From Nitrospira sp. (GTDB lineage Bacteria > Nitrospirota > Nitrospiria > Nitrospirales > Nitrospiraceae), in contig CP092079.1 of assembly GCA_022226955.1 (NCBI GenBank), positions 2,099,188-2,163,187 on the forward strand: 64,000 nucleotides of DNA, written 5' to 3'. Positions 7,151 to 15,932 of this stretch are shown one piece after another. A model generated the notes under the pieces. It searched no databases, was not told the DNA's origin, and saw nothing but the letters and a program-made list of their open reading frames with translations. Every line of letters begins with the position of its first letter. The first letter of the stretch is position 1. The position numbers and the translations under genes are program-made.

Positions 7151-9010
7151 TCAGAGAAATTGGTTTTCCGGAATCGCGAGCGTGAAATATTTCTCCCGCT
7201 CTTCATAGAGGATGCGACGGCTCGTCAAAACATCCAGCGCATCGCGCAGCTCGTCATCGGACAATGCCATCCCACGCTTCGCTTCTTGCAGCGCGACCCG
7301 AATCTGATCCTTGCTCTTTGCCGCTTCATTGCAGGCTTCGATGATGCCTGCGGCGGGCCAATCGAACCGCTGTCTCGTCGGAGCCTGGGGGTCCCGCCCG
7401 TCGTAGACCGTAATATAATCCATCGCCTTGGAGTAATACAGAAAAGGCCTGTCGCTGCCACGCGCTCGTCGCTGCCATTCCTCTACAAGCCCGACCAATT
7501 CCTGATAGAGATGCGGATCCACCGGCCAGTTGTCGAGTTCATACTCGAAGTCGTACGCAACTTTCAGCAGATCGAGGCGCCTGGCATCATAGACATACTC
7601 ATAAGCCATCCCCGGCCCCGTAATCCGCACGCCATATTCATGCGGCCGCGTGAAGTAGGGACTGAACCGCTGCAGCCAAAATTTCCCGGTCGCTTCCGGC
7701 GCCTGCAAATGAAAGAGCGACGGAAGCAACTCGATCTGCCGCCGATAATCCGCGTTTGTCTCGCCGGGAAATCCGAGTAGAATATTCCAAGACACCGCGA
7801 CGCGGTAATAGTTGCTCCACTTCAGGCACACGATATTCTGCATGGGCGTCACGCCCTTATCCATCGCCTTGAGCTGCGTCGGACTGAGGCTTTCGAGTCC
7901 CGGTTGCATGCACTTCACGCCGCCGACCGCCAATGTGCGGATCTGACTTTTATGGAGATTGCTCTTGGTTTCGATAAATATATCGAGATCGCAATGCGCC
8001 TCGGCAAACTGGCCGAACAGATTCTCGACGTACTTCATGTCGATAATGTTATCCACCAGCCTAAACCGGGCGGTGTCGTATCGGCTGGAGAGGGCCGTCA
8101 TCTCGCGCGCGGCCTGATCGGGCGTTTTCGAGCGAAACTTCATACTCTGGGCATTCAAGCCGCAAAACGTGCAATGGTGCTTCTCCCCCCACCAACAGCC
8201 GCGCGAACCTTCATAGAGCAGAATGCGGTCCAGGCCCTGCGCCGCATCGCCGAGCTCGGCCAGCAGATGGTAATAGTCGTCATAGTCCGGTGGACCAGTC
8301 TGAGCAAACTCCGAAAACAGCGCCGGGTTCGGCGTAAATCGAATCCGATCCTGCTCTCTAAAAATCACACCGTTCGGAACCGCTTCAGACGCATCCTCGA
8401 CGACATGACGCACGAGGGCAGGGACAACCGCCTCTCCTTCGCCCACCACGACATAGTCGATAAAGGGGAAGGCCCGAAAATATTCCATTCCCATCTCACC
8501 GTCGTAGTTCGCTCCGCCGAAGACGATCTTCACCTCCGGATACAAATCTTTGATCATCTTCGCCAGCGTCAGGCTCGCCACATTCTGATCGAACGTCGAG
8601 GTAAAGCCGACGAGTTTGTACTGCCCCCAATCGATTGCCGTCATGGCCCAAGTCAGGAACTGCGGCGCCGTCCTTGTCGCCATGTCTTCAAAAAACGAGA
8701 GCGGCTGCCCGCTCTCCTGAGCCACTTGCTCGAAGACCGGCTTAAAGACCCGAGGGTATTCCGCGCGCTTGGGATTGTCGCGAAACAGAAGATGGGAAAA
8801 GATCCACTCGCCAAACAGCGCGCGCTTTTCGCAGATCATTTCATAGAGAGGGACGCCGATCTTGTGGGCGAAACGAACGTTCAAATGGTGGCAGTCGACC
8901 GAAACACCCTTCGACTTCAGCAGTGCCGACAGCGTCCCAAGCTGAATCGATGGGTACTTCGAATAGCTGAACGGCATGTTGACGAGCGCCACCTGGGCCT
9001 GACCGCTCAT
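7151..9010 (-). CDS. B12-binding radical SAM protein, RiPP-maturation C-methyltransferase type
   Basis: A 619-residue enzyme. Residues 1-210 form a cobalamin-binding-type domain (NMPFSYSKYPSIQLGTLSALL, later VGFTSTFDQN, IVFGGANYDG and VVVGEGE). Residues about 260-470 are the radical SAM barrel with the [4Fe-4S] motif in SRGCWWGEKHHCTFCGLN (C-x7-C-x2-C). Helical C-terminal extensions follow. The SRGCWWGEKHHCTFCG signature is typical of the radical SAM family that methylates unactivated carbons in ribosomal peptides. No cyclodehydratase, peptidase/ABC exporter or obvious leader peptide is adjacent, so its substrate is open. It lies 39 bp downstream of the pterin dehydratase gene on the same strand. 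Confidence 0.85.
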   Translation of the reverse strand: MSGQAQVALVNMPFSYSKYPSIQLGTLSALLKSKGVSVDCHHLNVRFAHKIGVPLYEMICEKRALFGEWIFSHLLFRDNPKRAEYPRVFKPVFEQVAQESGQPLSFFEDMATRTAPQFLTWAMTAIDWGQYKLVGFTSTFDQNVASLTLAKMIKDLYPEVKIVFGGANYDGEMGMEYFRAFPFIDYVVVGEGEAVVPALVRHVVEDASEAVPNGVIFREQDRIRFTPNPALFSEFAQTGPPDYDDYYHLLAELGDAAQGLDRILLYEGSRGCWWGEKHHCTFCGLNAQSMKFRSKTPDQAAREMTALSSRYDTARFRLVDNIIDMKYVENLFGQFAEAHCDLDIFIETKSNLHKSQIRTLAVGGVKCMQPGLESLSPTQLKAMDKGVTPMQNIVCLKWSNYYRVAVSWNILLGFPGETNADYRRQIELLPSLFHLQAPEATGKFWLQRFSPYFTRPHEYGVRITGPGMAYEYVYDARRLDLLKVAYDFEYELDNWPVDPHLYQELVGLVEEWQRRARGSDRPFLYYSKAMDYITVYDGRDPQAPTRQRFDWPAAGIIEACNEAAKSKDQIRVALQEAKRGMALSDDELRDALDVLTSRRILYEEREKYFTLAIPENQFL

Positions 9011-9049
9011 CTGTTCCCTCGTCCGTTCATCATGGCAAGATTGCCTGGC

Positions 9050-9400
9050 TTAGGATACTGCGGATCGGAATGGCTCGAATTCCCGGTTGGCTTTTGCCGC
9101 GAGATAAAAATCGCTTTCCGTCAGGCCGTTAATCTTGTGCGTCCAGATTTCGACCTTGCACTTCCCCCAGGCCAGATAGAAGTCCGGATGATGCCCTTCG
9201 GCCTCAGCGATCGCACCCACCTTATTCACATAGGCCAACGCCTGCGCAAAGTCAGTGAAGGTATAGAGTCGTTCAAGATGCCCCAGCGGGTTCAGCGTCC
9301 ACCCCGGTCCTAATTCTTTCAAAAGAGCCTGCGCACGATCCGCGGAAACCGGCGGCACCGCACCGCGGCAGGGGATGCACTGATTATCGGCAAGACCCAT
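9050..9400 (-). CDS. 4a-hydroxytetrahydrobiopterin dehydratase (PCD/DCoH family)
   Basis: A 116-residue pterin-4a-carbinolamine dehydratase. It shows the family core AEAEGHHPDFYLAWGKCKVE followed by WTHKINGLTESDFYLAAK, which includes the paired active-site histidines and the later TH. The family dehydrates 4a-hydroxy-tetrahydropterins so that the cofactor can be recycled. The start at 9400 is supported by AAGGAGG about six bases upstream, while a longer in-frame start would add an arginine-rich, non-conserved tail. No aromatic amino acid hydroxylase is visible nearby, so the biological substrate is uncertain. Confidence 0.9.
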   Translation of the reverse strand: MGLADNQCIPCRGAVPPVSADRAQALLKELGPGWTLNPLGHLERLYTFTDFAQALAYVNKVGAIAEAEGHHPDFYLAWGKCKVEIWTHKINGLTESDFYLAAKANREFEPFRSAVS

Positions 9401-9525
9401 GGCGGCCTCCTTGGGTAAGAAAGGTATTGTAAAGGGGCCATGAGCGGAGAAACAAGGCGGGGACAGCTCAATACACAAGACTGCACGAGCGCGCCGCCTT
9501 GCCTCGCCACCCATTTCCGCGCATC

Positions 9526-10884
9526 ATGCCGGCGACCATGCCATCCACCTCGTTGCAACCGGATCGATCCACACCGCTGCGCATCGGCTGGTTTACCGCT
9601 TCCTGCGTGCTCGTCAGCAATATCGTCGGAGGCGGCATCTTCACGACGACCGGCATTATGGCCAGGGACCTCGGCGATCCGCAGTTGATTCTCCTCTTAT
9701 GGTTCATGGGCGCGCTCTTCGCCGTCGGCGGCGCGATGATCTATGGCGAGCTGGGCTCGCAGCTGCCCCATGCCGGAGGAGACTATGTCTACCTGCGGGA
9801 AGCCTATGGGCCGCTCGTCGCGTTCCTCAGCGGCTGGACCTCCTTCACCATCGGCTTTGGCGCTGCGGTGGCCGCGTCGGCCATCAGTTTTTCCTCTTAT
9901 GCATTGCGCGTTGTTCCGGCCCATGATGAATCGGGATGGATTGCCAAGAGTCTCTCGCTTGGGCTGCTTTGGAGCGCCACCCTGATCCATTGCCGAGGCA
10001 TCCAAACAGGCGGCCGACTACAGTTGGCACTCACCACCACCCAAGTTGTGGCTATCGGAGGGTTGATTCTTGGCGGACTGTCGTCCGTGATCGAGCAGGG
10101 GCGCCCTTTCCCGGCCGCACCCATTGCACAAGAACCGACGCTTGGCGCAGCCGCCGTCGCCCTCGTCATCGTGACCTATTGCTACCTCGGCTGGAATGTT
10201 GCGGGCTACATCGCCGCCGATATCGAGAACCCTCAAAAGACCTTGCCCAGAATTATGATCGGGGGCACGACCTTCGTCGCTGCGATGTATCTCTTGCTGA
10301 ATGTAGTGTACTTGTCAGCCCTATCCATCGCGGAACTGGCGCAGGAGCCGATTGTGCCTGTAGCGGAGAAAGCCGCCGCGGCCTTGTGGGGAGCGCAGAG
10401 CGGGCAATCAGTTGCCGCACTCCTGTGTCTCTCTATCGCGGGAGCCGTCAGCGCCATGACCTGGGCCGGACCCCGTGTCTATTGGGCCATGGCTCGCGAC
10501 GGCATGATCGGCCCCTGGCTCGCCCAGATACACCCTCGAACCAATGCACCGGTCCGCGCAATCGTCTTTCAAAGCCTCTGGGCCTCGCTGCTGATTCTCA
10601 GCGGTACGTTCGAGCAACTGCTGATCTACAGCGGCCTCGTGCTCTCGCTTTTCATGGCCCTGACGCTCTCCACCATCTTCCGTCTCCGCCAGAAAGCGTC
10701 CACTCACTCATCGCATTTTCGCGCGCCCTTTTACCCCATCTTGCCGATTGCACTCGTCTGCGGAGCGACGGCCCTGGTTATTTCTAGCGTCCTCGAACGA
10801 CCGGCGGAATCGCTGTACGGCGCGGCCACTGTTCTGAGCGGCATCCCGCTCTACTACGTCTGGCGCAGACCGACAGTCAAATGA
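9526..10884 (+). CDS. APC-superfamily amino acid permease
   Basis: About 452 residues with roughly 12 hydrophobic segments. The first carries the APC signature SNIVGGGIFTTTG, where the unwound TM1 binds the substrate backbone. GGAMIYGELGSQLPHAGGDY and the FLSGWTSFTIGFG region are also typical of LAT-like exchangers or permeases. The substrate cannot be read from sequence. ATG codons at 9526 and 9538 are both possible; an upstream TTG at 9499 is less likely. It is divergent from the pterin dehydratase gene. Confidence 0.85.
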   Translation: MPATMPSTSLQPDRSTPLRIGWFTASCVLVSNIVGGGIFTTTGIMARDLGDPQLILLLWFMGALFAVGGAMIYGELGSQLPHAGGDYVYLREAYGPLVAFLSGWTSFTIGFGAAVAASAISFSSYALRVVPAHDESGWIAKSLSLGLLWSATLIHCRGIQTGGRLQLALTTTQVVAIGGLILGGLSSVIEQGRPFPAAPIAQEPTLGAAAVALVIVTYCYLGWNVAGYIAADIENPQKTLPRIMIGGTTFVAAMYLLLNVVYLSALSIAELAQEPIVPVAEKAAAALWGAQSGQSVAALLCLSIAGAVSAMTWAGPRVYWAMARDGMIGPWLAQIHPRTNAPVRAIVFQSLWASLLILSGTFEQLLIYSGLVLSLFMALTLSTIFRLRQKASTHSSHFRAPFYPILPIALVCGATALVISSVLERPAESLYGAATVLSGIPLYYVWRRPTVK

Positions 10885-10991
10885 ACGCGAGCATGCTTAG
10901 ACATCAATCGCAGCGCTGCGGTTTCAGTATGGTGAGGGGAGCGCGAAGTGCCGACAAAGCTGATGGGGTATTTCTGTCGATGAAAAAACAG

Positions 10992-11029
10992 CACGGGCGG
11001 CCTTGCACTATGGTGGGAGGCCGCCCGTG
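10992..11029 (-). terminator. Rho-independent terminator (minus strand)
   Basis: CACGGGCGGCC and GGCCGCCCGTG form an eleven-base perfect stem. On the minus strand it is followed by TGTTTTTTCA, a typical U-tract. The only minus-strand gene upstream is PPK2, ending 550 bp earlier, so either PPK2 has a long 3' UTR or an unannotated minus-strand RNA ends here. Confidence 0.8.
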
Positions 11030-11579
11030 AGTGGCGCTTAGGACGCCTAAGATGCCTGTTCCGATGTCGCGGCCCGAAGGACCCACGCGATGAGAACTGC
11101 GTTGTGTTTCTAGCCGGAGGAGACCGCGCCGATGCCCAATGGCTCAGATGCCGGTACTCCCGCCCTGCGTAGACTCTCCGTTTCGATCAGACCGATACCA
11201 GAGGTCCTGAATCCTTCACGGTACGGTCTTGAGAGAATCGACTAGAACGACCGACGAGAAACCCGCCTTCGCATCGGCGGGCCTGACGGACCAGGTGGCG
11301 TTGCGTCGCTCATACCCACCCTCCTCTCCGATGAAATCAGCGAGAAACCAGGATAGCAGTCGCGCGCGCTGCCAGATTTCCCGCACATCCGAAAATCATG
11401 AGCCGCAATTCCGATCTACGCCCATTAGAAAACTCTGTCAATGGGGAAATGTGCGCGGCTGTAACCAAGAGGCTTCGCATCGATATCGCATCCAAACCAG
11501 GCACGTGCCGTGCCGCACCGAATGAACAGGGGAAAGGCCTGACAGCAGTTCTCCCTTCTCCGGCGCGACGGCCACGGTC
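11030..11579. other. Gene-free region downstream of PPK2, with a second hairpin
   Basis: About 550 bp between the terminator and the PPK2 stop, with no convincing protein gene. It contains a CCCGCC/GGCGGG hairpin at 11262-11281, followed on the minus strand by TTTCTCG, which could be a first, leakier PPK2 terminator. Otherwise I see nothing assignable. Confidence 0.45.
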
Positions 11580-12398
11580 CTACACAATCGCGATCTTGGA
11601 AAAATCGACGCCTTCAGGCCCTGGTGGCGTCGTGAGCTTCAAGCCTTCAAGCGCCTCAACGACATGCCCCGCCACCACCAGATTGCGGTACCATTTCCGG
11701 TTCGCCGGCACAATGTACCACGGCGCGTATGTCGTGCTGGTCGCCGAGATTGCATCTTCGTAGGCCTGCACATATCCATCCCATAATTTCCGCTCTTCTA
11801 AGTCGCTGGCACTCCATTTCCAGCGCTTTCCTGGATCGGCAATGCGGGCTTCGAGCCGTTCCTTCTGTTTCTCTTTTGAAATATGGAGAAAGAATTTCAG
11901 GATCACCGTGCCGTTCTCGTACAGCAGCTCTTCGAATTCCTTGATCCGATTGAAGCGCCGCTTGACAGTGGCATCCGACACCCACCCATGCACCCGCGTG
12001 ATAAGCACGTCTTCGTAATGGGAGCGGTTGAAGATCCCGATATGCCCGTTCGGCGGGACTTCACGATGGATGCGCCAGAGAAAGTCGTGCGCCAGCTCCT
12101 CTTTCGACGGCGTCTTAAAGGACGCGACGCTGCATCCCTGCGGATTCACGCCATACATCACACTCCGAATCGTCCCGTCTTTGCCGCTTGTATCCATGCC
12201 TTGCAGCACTATGAGCACAGATCGTGTGGCATTGGCATAGAGGCGCTCCTGCAATCCCGCAAGCCGGGCAATCAGTTTCGCCGTATCCGCTTTGGCCTTA
12301 TCCTTGCCTTGATCCGTCTTCTTGTACTCACCGGTCTCATCGGGATCATAGGCCTTCAGCTTAACCTTTCCACCTGAGGTCACTGCATACGATTTCAT
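11580..12398 (-). CDS. Polyphosphate kinase 2 family protein (PPK2)
   Basis: A 272-residue cytosolic nucleotide kinase that moves phosphate between polyphosphate and nucleoside mono- or diphosphates. The P-loop is seen as VLQGMDTSGKDGTIRSV (Walker A) and the lid and Walker B region as IGIFNRSHYEDVLI. The conserved basic stretch GKRWKWSASDLEERKLWDGY follows, and the APWYIVPANRKWYRN segment is typical of PPK2. Length and single-domain form fit the one-domain class. The subclass (AMP- or ADP-phosphorylating) is not decided here. It is followed by long untranslated DNA with two hairpins. Confidence 0.92.
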   Translation of the reverse strand: MKSYAVTSGGKVKLKAYDPDETGEYKKTDQGKDKAKADTAKLIARLAGLQERLYANATRSVLIVLQGMDTSGKDGTIRSVMYGVNPQGCSVASFKTPSKEELAHDFLWRIHREVPPNGHIGIFNRSHYEDVLITRVHGWVSDATVKRRFNRIKEFEELLYENGTVILKFFLHISKEKQKERLEARIADPGKRWKWSASDLEERKLWDGYVQAYEDAISATSTTYAPWYIVPANRKWYRNLVVAGHVVEALEGLKLTTPPGPEGVDFSKIAIV

Positions 12399-12520
12399 TT
12401 CGATGCCCTTTCCCTGACATGGTCAGGATGAACCCTCATTGCTTCGAGATCGCCTATGCACCACTATGGGCGAGTAAGAAAGAATGATCTTGTCCGGGAT
12501 CGGAAGATGTCTGAACCGCC

Positions 12521-13747
12521 CTACGGCAGTTTAGGCACGTCCTGCGCGCAGCGAAATCCGACATTGGGATCTTGCTCGGTCGGATCCCCCTTCGTTCGAA
12601 ACGAGGAACGCAACCGATAGAGATTGTTGATATACGATCCGCCGCGCTGAACTTTCGCCGTCCCTTCGCTCGGGCCTCGAGGATTGATCGCCGGACTCTT
12701 GGCAAAGTTTGCGTAGAAATCCTCCGCGTACCAATCCATGACCCACTCATAGAGATTGCCGGCCAGGTCGTGGACGCCGTACACGCTCTTCCCTTTGTCG
12801 CGATTGCCGATGGGCGAAACCGTTTCGCCACCGCCTTCCTTCAAGCCAAACACCGCATGAGTCGGCGTCGGGGCCTCGTTTCCCCAGGGGTAGATGCGTC
12901 CATCCGTCCCGCGGGCCGCTTTCTCCCATTCCGCCTCCGTCGGCAACCGTTTGTCGGCCCAGAGGCAATACCCCATCGCATCCATCCAGCTCACCCAGCG
13001 CACCGGCCGGTCCGCGTGAACCACCGGCGTATCCTTATCTGAAAACCCCCAGGGCGGCTCACTCTGGATGGCCTCGACGAATTTGGCGAAGCGCCCGTTG
13101 GTGACTTCAAATTTGTCGAGATACAGCGTATCGACATAGACACGATGCACGGGAGACTCATCATCGTCACCCTTATCGCTGCCCATCGTAAACTCGCCGG
13201 CCGGCACCAGCACCATGGGCGCCCCATCCTTCCCGACAATCTCCGCAGGTGGCTGAACCACGGACTTGGAGGCAGCCGAACCATTGACGGAAGGTGAGCC
13301 CTTCGCCGAAGGCTTGCTCTCGCTCTCTTGCGCTTTGGGTTTCGGCATCGGCGATTCTGGCTTTATTGGAGCAGACTCCTTCCCCCCGTTATCTACCGGA
13401 CTGCTAGAAGAAGCCGGCGCCTTGACTGAAGGTTTTGCCTCGCCTTCTTGCGGCTTGGGTTTAGATGGCGTCGGAGTCGATTCGGTTTTTCCAGGAGCCG
13501 TTTCTTTGCCTGAGCTTTCCGCCGGTACTCCAGAAACCGGTGCCTTGACCGGAGGTTTCGTCTCCGTATCTGGCGCAAGGGGTTTTGGCGGGACAAGGGT
13601 CGGCGCCGACACAGCGGGCGCGGGAGAAGTTGGACTTGGAGTCGATTCAGACTTGGGCGCGGCCGTTTCATCCGCCCATGCAGGTGCGGCGGCACAACAC
13701 AGTCCCACCGTCACCAGCAACGCCGTCATCGTCGATCGAATGTCCAT
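12521..13747 (-). CDS. Exported FGE/SUMF1-domain protein with repetitive Pro/Lys/Ser linker
   Basis: About 408 residues. Residues 1-26 are a signal peptide (TMTALLVTVGLCCAAAPAWA then DE). Residues about 27-170 are a low-complexity linker of three imperfect repeats of about 40 residues built on KPx(A/P)x(E/T)xxxKPSVKA and GKExAPxKxES patterns. Residues about 175-405 form the formylglycine-generating-enzyme-like C-type-lectin fold (VLVPAGEFTMGS, DKFEVTNGRF, KRLPTEAEWEKAARG, DLAGNLYEWVMDWY, RGGSY, VGFRC). Many such domains are ligand-binding rather than catalytic; true FGE needs a cysteine pair not evident here. The ATG at 13747 is preferred over a TTG 24 bases upstream. Probably a periplasmic or surface protein of unknown role. 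Confidence 0.85.
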   Translation of the reverse strand: MDIRSTMTALLVTVGLCCAAAPAWADETAAPKSESTPSPTSPAPAVSAPTLVPPKPLAPDTETKPPVKAPVSGVPAESSGKETAPGKTESTPTPSKPKPQEGEAKPSVKAPASSSSPVDNGGKESAPIKPESPMPKPKAQESESKPSAKGSPSVNGSAASKSVVQPPAEIVGKDGAPMVLVPAGEFTMGSDKGDDDESPVHRVYVDTLYLDKFEVTNGRFAKFVEAIQSEPPWGFSDKDTPVVHADRPVRWVSWMDAMGYCLWADKRLPTEAEWEKAARGTDGRIYPWGNEAPTPTHAVFGLKEGGGETVSPIGNRDKGKSVYGVHDLAGNLYEWVMDWYAEDFYANFAKSPAINPRGPSEGTAKVQRGGSYINNLYRLRSSFRTKGDPTEQDPNVGFRCAQDVPKLP

Positions 13748-13969
13748 CCGTTCATCTCTCTTGGATTTCAACGACCCGGCAATGACAACACTCAGCTACC
13801 TAATATATCAATCTTAAGTGGCCAAAACGAGGCCGACAAACCTACGACATCCATCATGTAAAACATCTTCATGCCAATATCACAGACGGGAATACGCTGA
13901 CCCACCGTCAACGTGGCTGTTCAAAAGCACTCCGACAGGCTCAGGCAACGAGAATCGGCCAGCACGAAC

Positions 13970-14533
13970 CTATCCAACTCGTGTCACCTGGTTGGCGTCC
14001 GTGTGATGGAAAATCTCCTTCTGCCCCTTGATCTTCAATTGCGTGTCCTCTCTATACGTGAAGCTATTCTGGCCATGCACGGTAATCCTCAGCTCATACC
14101 GGACGGTCTTGAACTCCCGGTCGAGAAACTTGTTGGAGCAAATCCCATAGGTATCCGACCCCGCTTCCGCAGAAATCTCAAACGCCTTCGCATCGGGCTC
14201 AACCGTCCCGCCAGCCAGCACCGCAACTCCGCGCGGTACAGCCAAACAACGCAAGACCTGTTTTGCCGCTGCATCCCACAGCCAATACCCGGTGTCTTCG
14301 TGAAACGGCGCGTCCTCGCCTAGGCGCCAGACCGTCCGTGCACACCGTAGTCCATAGAGTTCCTGCTCATGATTCTTCACCGGCCCAAACGGCTCAAAGA
14401 TCAGCCGTTCACGAAACACCGTTTGTTTCGTACCCCGGTCACCCGATGGCGCCACATCGTCTCCCTTGTCGCCTTCCCATACACCAGCCAGCGCCGACAA
14501 CGGCCCCAAATGCTGCAAAATATCGCCGTTCAT
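13970..14533 (-). CDS. Heme-binding beta-barrel protein (nitrobindin / FABP-like family)
   Basis: A 187-residue protein of the THAP4/nitrobindin-like family. It has the family opening GPLSALAGVWEGDKGDD, RERLIFEPFGPVKNHEQELYGLR, and HEDTGYWLWDAA with LAVPRGVAVLAGG. The C-terminal strands end in YREDTQLKIKGQKEIFHHTD. Relatives bind a ferric heme through a conserved C-terminal His and react with NO or peroxynitrite. It has no signal peptide, so it is probably cytosolic. A GGGGAG leader precedes the ATG at 14533. Confidence 0.8.
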   Translation of the reverse strand: MNGDILQHLGPLSALAGVWEGDKGDDVAPSGDRGTKQTVFRERLIFEPFGPVKNHEQELYGLRCARTVWRLGEDAPFHEDTGYWLWDAAAKQVLRCLAVPRGVAVLAGGTVEPDAKAFEISAEAGSDTYGICSNKFLDREFKTVRYELRITVHGQNSFTYREDTQLKIKGQKEIFHHTDANQVTRVG

Positions 14534-14712
14534 AACGCGCTCCCCTCACGTAGTTGTAGTTCATGACTTCGGTCCAAATGCCAACCCAAGCAGGTTCTTC
14601 TAGCAAAGTTCTCTACGGGGAATCAATTCGAGAAATCGGGAGCGGCGGCCTGGAACCATAGACATCACCACTGCGCGTGGAAGAGGAAGAAAACGAGGTG
14701 CATCGCGCCAGT

Positions 14713-15057
14713 TCATCCCTCCACGGGAGACGTGGGTGTATCGAACAGCCGTTGATAGAAGGCCAGATCCAACCAACGGCCGAATTTAAAGCCCACCTGC
14801 GGCAATGTACCGACATGTGTGAAGCCCAGGCGTTGGTGCAGCGCGATGCTCCCGGCATTGGCCGCATCGATTCCGCCTATCATGGCATGCAGGCCTTGCT
14901 GCCGGGCTTCGCCAATCAGCGCATGCATGAGCTGGCTCCCTAAACGGGGTTGATAGTCGAAGAGGGCCGTGGAATGCGCGATGGCTTCGTTAAAGATATC
15001 CAGGATGGCATTCGCATGCTTCTCGAACGTGCACTGAACGATGGTGTAGGGCGTCAT
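14713..15057 (-). pseudogene. GNAT acetyltransferase with internal in-frame deletion
   Basis: A 114-residue remnant of a GNAT of the phosphinothricin-acetyltransferase-like type. The N-terminal segment (LDIFNEAIAHSTALFDYQPR) runs directly into the end of the acetyl-CoA-binding region (LGSQLMHALIGEARQQG). The C-terminal core (GGIDAANAGSIALHQRLGF and KFGRWLDLAFYQ) is intact. From general knowledge of this family about 50-60 residues are missing between them, including the central strands and the start of motif A with its Q/RxxGxG/A pyrophosphate loop. The frame is preserved, so a protein could still be made, but acetyltransferase activity is unlikely. Confidence 0.75.
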
Positions 15058-15109
15058 GAGCGACTCCTAAAAAGAAGCGACTGAGTAAAGAATTGCATCT
15101 CGGTCGAGA

Positions 15110-15661
15110 TTGCACAACAATTACCATGTGAGAACCAGCAAAGCGACTCGAACCTCCCTGACAGAAGCCATCATCTTCAATGATGCCGATCAACCGTTCA
15201 GTCGAATCAATTGGCCTGCGGCCAAAATTTGGCGAACCGAACAAGCCCCGCTTTCTGACAACTTGCCCGAATGCGTTCAGACCGATCTCACGATGACCGT
15301 CGAGGGGCGTAACTTCACCATCCGGCGCAAGCTTCTGACCAATAAATTCTTTTGGAATGATTTTACCGTCTCGATGTTCGACGAGCAGAACAACCTAGTG
15401 AGCGTTGCCCATATCCCAGGATTCGGACGGCGGATACACATCGAGCAGGATGGAAAAACCTATGCTCTTAAGCGGAACGGCTGGTTCAACTTCGACTTCA
15501 CGCTCGTGGAGGATGGGCAAACGATTGCCCATTTCATTGAAACCACGCCGTTCTTGACTCTCTCCAGCAAGAGAGAATTCGCCATTGTTTCGCGCGACGT
15601 ACCCACCGCCGCTACGTTGATCTCCTTTAGCTTCTTCTTAGCGCATAATTGGTTTTTTTGA
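15110..15661 (+). CDS. Hypothetical protein, possible LURP-one/tubby-like fold
   Basis: Up to 183 residues. The region from about residue 60 reads as alternating beta strands (MTVEGRNFTIRRKLLTNKFF, FTVSMFDEQNNLVSVAHIPG, RRIHIEQDGKTYALKRNG, NFDFTLVEDGQTIAHFIE). This suggests a LURP-one or tubby C-terminal-like beta barrel, though that is a guess. The C-terminus is aromatic (FFLAHNWFF). The start is uncertain: TTG at 15110 and GTG at 15128 are in frame, and neither has a good ribosome binding site. The function is unknown. Confidence 0.55.
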   Translation: MHNNYHVRTSKATRTSLTEAIIFNDADQPFSRINWPAAKIWRTEQAPLSDNLPECVQTDLTMTVEGRNFTIRRKLLTNKFFWNDFTVSMFDEQNNLVSVAHIPGFGRRIHIEQDGKTYALKRNGWFNFDFTLVEDGQTIAHFIETTPFLTLSSKREFAIVSRDVPTAATLISFSFFLAHNWFF

Positions 15662-15932
15662 TCCGTCCATTTCTAGAACCAGATCGCACCGCATTGGCCT
15701 GAGGGCGCGAGCCGGGGATTTGGCCAGACGATGCCTCGCCCCACGCATTGATGCCCGCGCCTACAGTCGCGGCGCTTCCCATTGCGCGCATTCACCAGCC
15801 CATCCATCTGGCGCAGCCCGCAAGTCATATGGCGCGGATCGCATATCATGCATCGGTGGGAATGTTTTAAACTCCTTCCATGCTCACGAAAACATCGCGA
15901 GTATTTCTCTCAAACTTACAAAGGAGTTCATC

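Noticed and set aside
7904-9313. Plus-strand open frame of about 469 codons
   Set aside because: Antisense to the radical SAM and pterin dehydratase genes, both clearly identified by motifs.
13266-13817. Plus-strand Gly/Ala-rich frame
   Set aside because: Mirror of the repetitive Pro/Lys/Ser linker of the FGE-like gene.
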